Assembly: GCA_001630475.1 (NCBI GenBank)
Contig: KV419398.1
Span: forward strand, 967,825 to 1,031,824
Length of the DNA stretch: 64,000 nt
Direction: 5' to 3'
Origin: Sistotremastrum niveocremeum HHB9708
Lineage: Eukaryota > Basidiomycota > Agaricomycetes > Sistotremastrales > Sistotremastraceae
Position numbers and translations under genes: made by a program. Below, piece after piece: positions 57,620 to 64,000 of the stretch (positions are counted from its first letter, which is position 1; the number at the start of each line of letters is the position of its first letter). A model generated the notes under the pieces. It made no database searches. It was not told the origin of the DNA and worked only from the letters and a program-made list of their open reading frames with translations.

Positions 57620-59474
57620 ATGCCCAGGGCTTCCCACATACTCAGTCAGCGAGTTGCGCAATCCTCAGTACCTTCGAAAAAGATACTCAAGTGGAAACGA
57701 TTTGATGAAGACATAGACGCACGTCGGAAGCAGAATACGGAATGGAAGCGCAGACAGCGAGTAAGACGACCCCTAAAATTTTAATAATTGGACGACTCGA
57801 TCTCTGATCTTTTTCAGGGCCAGGCTTTCGTGGATCATTTGGTTGTAACAGTCAACGGAGGTACAAACTCCTCATACGCGGTCTTGGCCGATTTTAACCT
57901 GAAGCTCATATTAGCTAGGTAAAGGGGGAAACGGCAGCGTTGCATTCCACCGCGAAAAATTCATTCGCGTTGGGCCTCCGTCAGGCGGCAATGGCGGTGC
58001 CGGCGGCGACGTCCTCATCCGACCATCTACTCATCTCACTTCCTTGGCCGGGGTTTCTCGACGTGCTCGAGGTCAGCCAGGCATGAATGGTGGCGGCGCA
58101 TGGCGAAATGGGAAGAAAGGCCAGGACTGTGTTATCGAAGTGCCTGTCGGGACTATAGTTCGGGAGATCTCGAGAAGCTCATGGGGAGAAGAATTTGACA
58201 ATTCGGGAGAAGAGCGCCAGATGGAACGAATGTCGCCCGAAGAAATCCTCAAAATCAAGCGGGATCGACGCTGGGTTCATTACCCCACTTTTCAGGACAC
58301 TAATGTCCAAAAAGAAGCCTTTCGTCTTGCTGAAGAAGCACTGGAACAAGAAGAAAGACAGCTTAAGTGGGAGGCCAATCAACCCCGCGAACCTCTCGAC
58401 ATCGACTTTTCCTCCGTTGAGCTATCCATCAACGAGTATACGACATCTTCGGGCACTGAGCCACAATCTTTTCTCGTTGCCAGTGGTGGAATGGGAGGTT
58501 TGGGGAACCCGTACTTTCTTACGCCTACGAATAGGTCGCCGAAATTCGCAACACGCGGACGAGAAGGCGAACGTGTCGTGCTGGAGTTGCAGCTGAAACT
58601 CCTGGCGGACATTGGACTTGTCGGTTTTCCTAATGCCGGAAAAAGTACCCTCCTACGTGCTTTGACTGGGTCCAACGCCGAAGTTGCTGGGTACGCCTTC
58701 ACCACCCTTAATCCTCAGGTTGGAACAGTGCGAGTCTGGCAGGATGGCTCTTTTGGCTCTCGTTATGGCTCGCCAATCGATTTGACAGGGTCTATTGAAG
58801 ACTCCAACGTCGAAAGACAGCGGCAAGAAGATATTTTGCGAAGTGGATCTGAATCGACAAAGAAACCCCGCAGTACTCTGCGGGAAGAGTTCAGGTTTAC
58901 CTTGGCGGATAATCCTGGTCTGATTGACAGGGCAAGCGAAAACATTGGCCTTGGCCATGCCTTCTTGAAGAGCATCGAGAGAAGTTCGGCCTTGGTCTAT
59001 GTTGTGGACCTGTCCGTTACAGAACCTACACGCACTTCAATTGGTCCTACCTCGGAGCCAATTGAGCTCAAATCTGATGATGCGGATATGCCTATCTCTC
59101 ACTCTCCTTCACCATCCCAAGCTCTTCGCATACTACGCTCAGAGCTTGAAAAATATCAGCCCGGTCTGTCTGAAAAGGCACGATTGGTTGTCGCAAACAA
59201 AGCGGACCTTTTAGCTACCCCTCACGCCACAGCGGAAGAACTCGCAGAAGCACAGCGAGCACTGAATGAGTTGAAGACTTTCGTGGCAGAGAATCTCGGA
59301 GAAAACATCGAGGTAGTTCCCGTGAGTGGAAAATATGGTATGAACCTCGAAACCGTTGTCAGTCGGATGAGAGGGTATGTTGAGGAGGCTCGCGCTCGAT
59401 CGAGTCAGGCACAATCGGGAGAGCTCGATATATCTAGACTGGATGAGTCGCTTGGCGATCAGCGACGTAGTTAG
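57620..59474 (+). CDS. MTG2: Mitochondrial Obg-family GTPase
   Basis: Ribosome-assembly GTPase of the Obg/MTG2 type, acting on the mitochondrial large subunit. Exons 57620-57760, 57818-57860 and 57919-59474 sum to 579 aa. The start MPRASHILSQRVAQSS is basic and Ser-rich like a mitochondrial presequence. The Obg fold follows, rich in glycine (VTVNGGKGGNGSVAFHREKF, GPPSGGNGGAGGDVLIRP). The G domain has GFPNAGKST (G1), TTLNPQVGTV (switch), LADNPGLIDRASENIGLGH (G3), VVANKADLL (G4) and VPVSGKYG (G5). Two inserts are longer than in bacterial Obg: an acidic, Lys/Glu-rich one inside the Obg fold (around QMERMSPEEILKIKRDRRW) and one between switch and G3 (DSNVERQRQEDILRSG). Confidence 0.93.
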
Positions 59475-61944
59475 CGTTTCACCGTTCCATTTCCAATATT
59501 TGTATACTCCCCACTAGTTTTAATGCTAACTCATACTCGGATTTGTCGGTGGTTTGGGATGCCGTTCAATTCCGGGCTCAATTTGCTTCCGAGACGGAAT
59601 GTCTGAGACCCTAACTCAAGCCGCTGACCGTGCCGCTTTCGCCCCTGATGCTTCCTTTATCTTCCGGATATCCTTGCCGATTATCCAAGTTTCCAGAGCA
59701 GAACACCAAAGTAGGTCATCAATAGTGTTCAGATAAGTGGATCGAGATCTACACTGATTGACTAATCCTTATTTGTTTCTGAAATCGGGATCAGAGCGAA
59801 TAGAGGAAAGAGGAGTAGTTGAGTAAGTTGATGGTGCCAGAGGTCTCCCGACGTGGATGATAGCCCCGCAATTTCGGTCCAATAAAGTTTAGACTTCTGT
59901 GGCGTGTTTACAGCGCCATAAATAAGACGTAAAGTTTGAAAGTTGTTCAACAGAAGTGCAGAAAAAAAACCAGGCGACTTCGAGCGCTGCTCAGCGCAAG
60001 TTAACGAAGCGAGCTGCTAAAGGTGCGGTGGTCACGTAAGCGATTCAACGCTCTGGGGCAGAGAAAAAAAGGGTGGGGATTGATGGGCGATAGAAGGACA
60101 ACAGTTCAGGTTTCCTTTTGGCAACATTTCCATGTCCCTTATTTGTGGTCCCTTGATGGATAACGAGCTCCCAATAGAGTCCTATGAGGTTATCGTGAGC
60201 ACCCTGATTTGAGCTCACGTGCTTCCTAGACAGTTAGATCCGTCCCACGACGAAGGGGATTGACGAGAATTGACATGACCTGGAATTCACAAAAGCCTCA
60301 GAATCAGATTAATCGAGGTCTTCACGAAGCAGAGTCATACGTGGCCCGACCGCAATGATGTTCGTGGACAATGACCCGATAATGATAGTTGTAGGCTAGC
60401 ATTCAAACAAAGAAATATATGGATCGGAAAGTCGTCATGAATGAAGTCATAGAGGTTCCCATCAAACCTGCCATGTTAGCTCTATCGTCCGGTGAAGATA
60501 ACGCATGGGTAAAGATATAATGTTAGGGGATTTGGGCCTCAAAAAAGTAGTATCTGAGAGCGATCTCAAACTGCAGACCGTGGGTGGATCGGTTGATAGC
60601 GAGCGCGCGAAAGCCAGCTGACCTCCGGTATCTGAATGACCCAGAATTTTTTTCACAAGCGTTGTGTGAGCCCCAGAAGATAGGATGATCAAGCAAAATA
60701 CCCATTCCGGACGATGAAATCATTGCAGACGTGATGCTAACCGCAGAGATCGCGAATGATCGAGGCTTATTAGGCATTTTGGGAGAACAACAGAAGGTAT
60801 AGGGCTCGGAACATCACACCTTTCCGGCTCGTTGGATAGGGTTGACCACTGAACTGATCAAGGGTTTGTGGGGTCGGAGAGACTAGGAGGATTGTCGGTG
60901 TAGTCGATGTTCCTAACTTCTTTCAGGAGTACAAAACGCTTTGCTTGATGGGCCTTTGCGGATGGGACACACTCCACCGGTAGATGTACGCCGAAGTCGC
61001 CGGATACCCCGACAAGAAAGCAGACCAATGGATTGAGTAAAGCTCTGGCATTGCCTCGAGGTGCAGTGTGATAGCATCTAGTCAAAAGCGGGATAGTATT
61101 TGTGCATCTCGATGATTGTGCCACAGTTGCCATGTGAGACCACGAGTTCAGCCAAGGTGCATCATGCGAACGCCACGAGAGTGAGGATCATCGAAAGAAA
61201 TGTATGTAAACGGCATCGTCAATGATCAGTCCAATCACGACGCAAGATGTGCGCGGCGGGTTTGGAGATGGGTTTGAAGATATATGAGAGAGTTGCCTAA
61301 ACAAGACCGTGCGCTGTAGCGGCCGCACACGGCTCCTTGTATCAAGCTCGATCACGAGTCACAGAAGTTCAACGAGTAGAACGCCAATTCCGGAATACGC
61401 CAAGGACCCAAGACGCCGAAAAGGCCTATTAAGGAGATCAGTTGCGAACAGCCTGAACAGGTCATAACAGAGTCAAGACTAGCTTTCAAGCTTGCAGAAC
61501 AAGAAACATGACGGTCACGACAACTTGTCCAGGACCAGGAAACACAATCGAGCAATTTGATATAGCGGGGTGGCTGCGTAGATGGACCGCAATAAGACGA
61601 AGGCGTTCGACAAGACATGTATTGTAGATACGGCTGAAGAGGACAGCGAGGGCTGCGATGGTAGCTCGGCGAGCGTGCTAGTGTGCTGATGGAAAGAATG
61701 GCGTTTACGGCAAGGCGTCATGTCAGGCGTGGACGAAGAAGAATATGAAATTAAGGATCTCGATTAGAGCGAGTGCGGTTCTCGGGGTCCCTTCCGTTTT
61801 GGAAGTTAATATCTTGCGGCCACAATAGGCAGGAGCTGACGGTCCTTAGGCTGCACTCTCTCTATTCCTCCTTCTTCCCGACGTACATCTTCCGACTCAT
61901 CTGCGCTCGTCGTTGTCGACGACGCCAAAGCGTCCTACGGCAAA
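59475..61944. other. Gene-poor stretch upstream of the Zn2Cys6 gene
   Basis: About 2.5 kb with only short frames (59554-59736 plus; 60462-60692, 60858-61133, 61352-61618 minus), none with recognisable content. A long upstream regulatory region for the transcription factor is a plausible reading. Confidence 0.45.
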
Positions 61945-64000
61945 ATGGAGACCCCCACCTCTCCCACTTCGTCGCACCCTCTCCCTTCCGGCGCGTGAGT
62001 CGCTCACCAACTATCTATAAACTCCGGCTCTGTATCCCTCTCTGACCTGACGTTCTCTAGTCAAATACGCTCTCGTATAACGGTGGTCTGTGCCGAGTGT
62101 AAAAGGCTGAAGCTCAAGTGTGACCGCCGCACCCCTTGTTCATCATGTCTCAAAGTCCGTCTTTCCCTTCTCACTACGGAGTGACATATTGACCCTACTT
62201 TGCTCCCCAGCGAGACACTGTGCCTCGATGTCTATACTCTGCTGCCGCTGCTGAGAAAATGTGAGATTCTAGTGTCACAAATGCGCAGAGTATATCGTTG
62301 ACCTACGTGGCTGCAGTGACGTCCAGTCTTTGCACAACCGAGTCCTCCTATTAGAAGCGCAATTAGCGCAATTTTCAGCTGGGGGTTCTGGCGCAAATGC
62401 TCCCAGTGCCTTCAATGACCGTTCGTTGATTGCTACGGGATCTTCATATTCATCTATCGTCATTTCGTTGGAGGACGTCGCCGGCATCTGGCTCGAAACC
62501 CTTGGTCTTTCTCAGGATTTACTGCGACCAGTTTCACCCATCCCACCTGCACCTTCTTTCAGTCTCTCAGGTGCATTGCCTTCGCTGGATTTATTTCGTC
62601 CCGAGGACAGTGAAGGGCTCCATCCGACTTTGACGGACACGGTACTCTCACTCCTTCCCCCGGCTGAAGCAAGGGAAGATTTACTGCGACAGCTCGAATC
62701 CATCATGGAGCTACATCCTTGTTTCAATTTCCCTCATTTTCGATCCCGCGTCAACCTTATGTTTTCTTCCGGAGAAACGGGCGAAACGTGTGAGGCAGAG
62801 TCTATTCATGGTGCTGAAGGTTCAACTTTCCTCCCCGATCCACCTTCTCCTTCGGGCACGACTCTGTCATTCTTCAGTGCTGTTTGTGCTGGATTCGCCC
62901 TCGCCAGTCGTGTGTCGGCTGGAGTTCACTCGCCTATGCTCTCTCCCAGCTCCCATCACTCCCATACATCTCCGCCTTCGGCCCCGCCTCATTACCGCGC
63001 TTCGTCTTTCACTGCTGCGAAGTCTCCCCAGTATCTCTGGGTGCTCTCGCGGCAAGCCCTAAGTCTTCATGAATTGACTGCAAGTTATGACTTAGACTAT
63101 ATTATTGCTCTTATCCTCCAAATCCTCTTCTTACTCTACGATGGCATGCCTAATCTTCACCACTCTATCTTCCCTGCGGTGGGCCACATGGTCAATGTTG
63201 CGAGGATGATGGGCCTCTATATGGACCCCGACGAGCACCCCGGGCGATATGGGTTATTTGAGTCAGAGATGAGACGTCGGATATGGTGGGACGTGTATTA
63301 TTATGATCTGTGAGTGGATCACTTCCTCATTACGCGCAAACTTAAGAGCCTCTCCAGATTTGTATCGGATTGCATGGGCCATCCTCCCTTGATCGCGGAC
63401 GATTTTCCAACTTGCAAATTACCGTCGGACGTCAATGAAGAAGTGTTCTACCCCACATCTACTAGTTTACCACCGCCGGTGGAAGGAGGCCCAAACTTTG
63501 CATATTTCCTGCAAAAATGCCGGTGCGGACCATATGATATTATCTCTTGTCCCCTGTTCTGACTCTGAGAATCATTCATCAGGTTAGCTCAGCTGGTGAA
63601 AAATGTGAAGAAACGTACCTTTCGCGATCCATTCCGAACATCGGTTCCTCCTACAATTGACAACCCGTCGCCATCAAACGACCTGTCGATCGATGCGGCC
63701 ATTTCCTTTGAATCTGAGGTCGCTGCTTGGATGTCAGATCTTCCGCCTCAATTCAAGTTGGATATGTTACAAGAGGATCCCACCCGCATGATCAGTGGTG
63801 TTAGCCCGCCTCTGGTTGCGCAGCGCTGCGAAATTGCCACAATCACGGCTCGGCTAGTGATTAAACTGTTTATCCCGTTCCTTAAAAAGGGAATTGCGTC
63901 GTCAAGCGCCGCCCATTCGAACATCACCGTCAATGGCTTCAGTCACCCACCTCCACTCCCTCCTCGTCCTCCCCATCACGCTGTCCACGCTTGCGTGAAC
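61945..64000 (+). CDS. Zn2Cys6 transcription factor, runs off right edge
   Basis: Nuclear DNA-binding regulator of the fungal zinc-cluster class. The first exon (61945-61994) encodes METPTSPTSSHPLPSG. The second (62061-62154) has the cluster CAECKRLKLKCDRRTPCSSC. The sixth Cys lies in the next exon (RDTVPRC), giving spacing C-x2-C-x6-C-x5-C-x2-C-x8-C. A short coiled coil follows (LHNRVLLLEAQLAQF). The large exon to 63311 carries the fungal-specific transcription-factor domain: LQILFLLYDGMP, VGHMVNVARMMGLYMDPDEH, SEMRRRIWWDVYYYDL, continuing DCMGHPPLIADDFPTCKLP. Further exons from about 63584 remain open at 64000. The target genes cannot be told from sequence. The gene is partial because of the window edge, not broken. 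Confidence 0.92.

Noticed and set aside
59475-61944. Several 60-90 aa frames in the gap
   Set aside because: They overlap on both strands, lack motifs and cannot be joined by credible splice sites.

Overview
This window looks like a mushroom-forming basidiomycete (Agaricomycetes). The genes carry many short introns of about 45-60 nt, mostly GT-AG. The gene content is fungal: AA9 lytic polysaccharide monooxygenases with C-terminal CBM1 modules, a Zn2Cys6 regulator with a fungal transcription-factor domain, a FOL1-type folate protein, and a very long PH-domain protein of low-complexity sequence. Several gene models were checked by summing exon lengths and all stay in frame: the pseudokinase 288 aa, AA9 copy 3 370 aa, eL41 25 aa, the UPF0415 protein 546 aa, tubulin cofactor C 307 aa and the Obg GTPase 579 aa.

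Layout. 1-9 kb is gene-poor, with a degenerate kinase-like gene (1.5-2.5 kb) and two tandem minus-strand AA9 genes (3.9-8.0 kb). 9.2-15.0 kb holds a SWI/SNF SNF5-type subunit whose two terminal exons are duplicated in tandem just downstream. 16.6-23.0 kb holds a conserved unknown, ribosomal protein eL41, a UPF0415/C7orf25 protein, a third AA9 on the plus strand and a small unknown. 23.3-34.9 kb is one giant minus-strand gene. 35.1-43.9 kb is housekeeping: tubulin cofactor C, glutathione synthetase, HPPK-DHPS, exopolyphosphatase and farnesyl diphosphate synthase. 45.4-51.0 kb is a cluster of three paralogous helical proteins, two of them with a central hydrophobic hairpin, bounded by a pair of direct repeats. 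51.4-54.2 kb has an F-box/WD40 protein and a small single-pass membrane protein. 54.2-57.6 and 59.5-61.9 kb are gene-poor and flank a mitochondrial Obg GTPase. A Zn2Cys6 factor runs off the right edge.

The AA9-CBM1 enzymes would be secreted to attack cellulose. The three copies share intron positions, including an 8-nt microexon, so they come from local duplication followed by intron loss. SNF5, tubulin cofactor C, the Obg GTPase, eL41, GSH synthesis, folate and FPP synthesis are core functions. The accessory content of most interest is the helical-protein cluster at 45-51 kb, the duplicated SNF5 tail and the giant PH protein. No virus-like element, tRNA, rRNA or CRISPR array was recognised.
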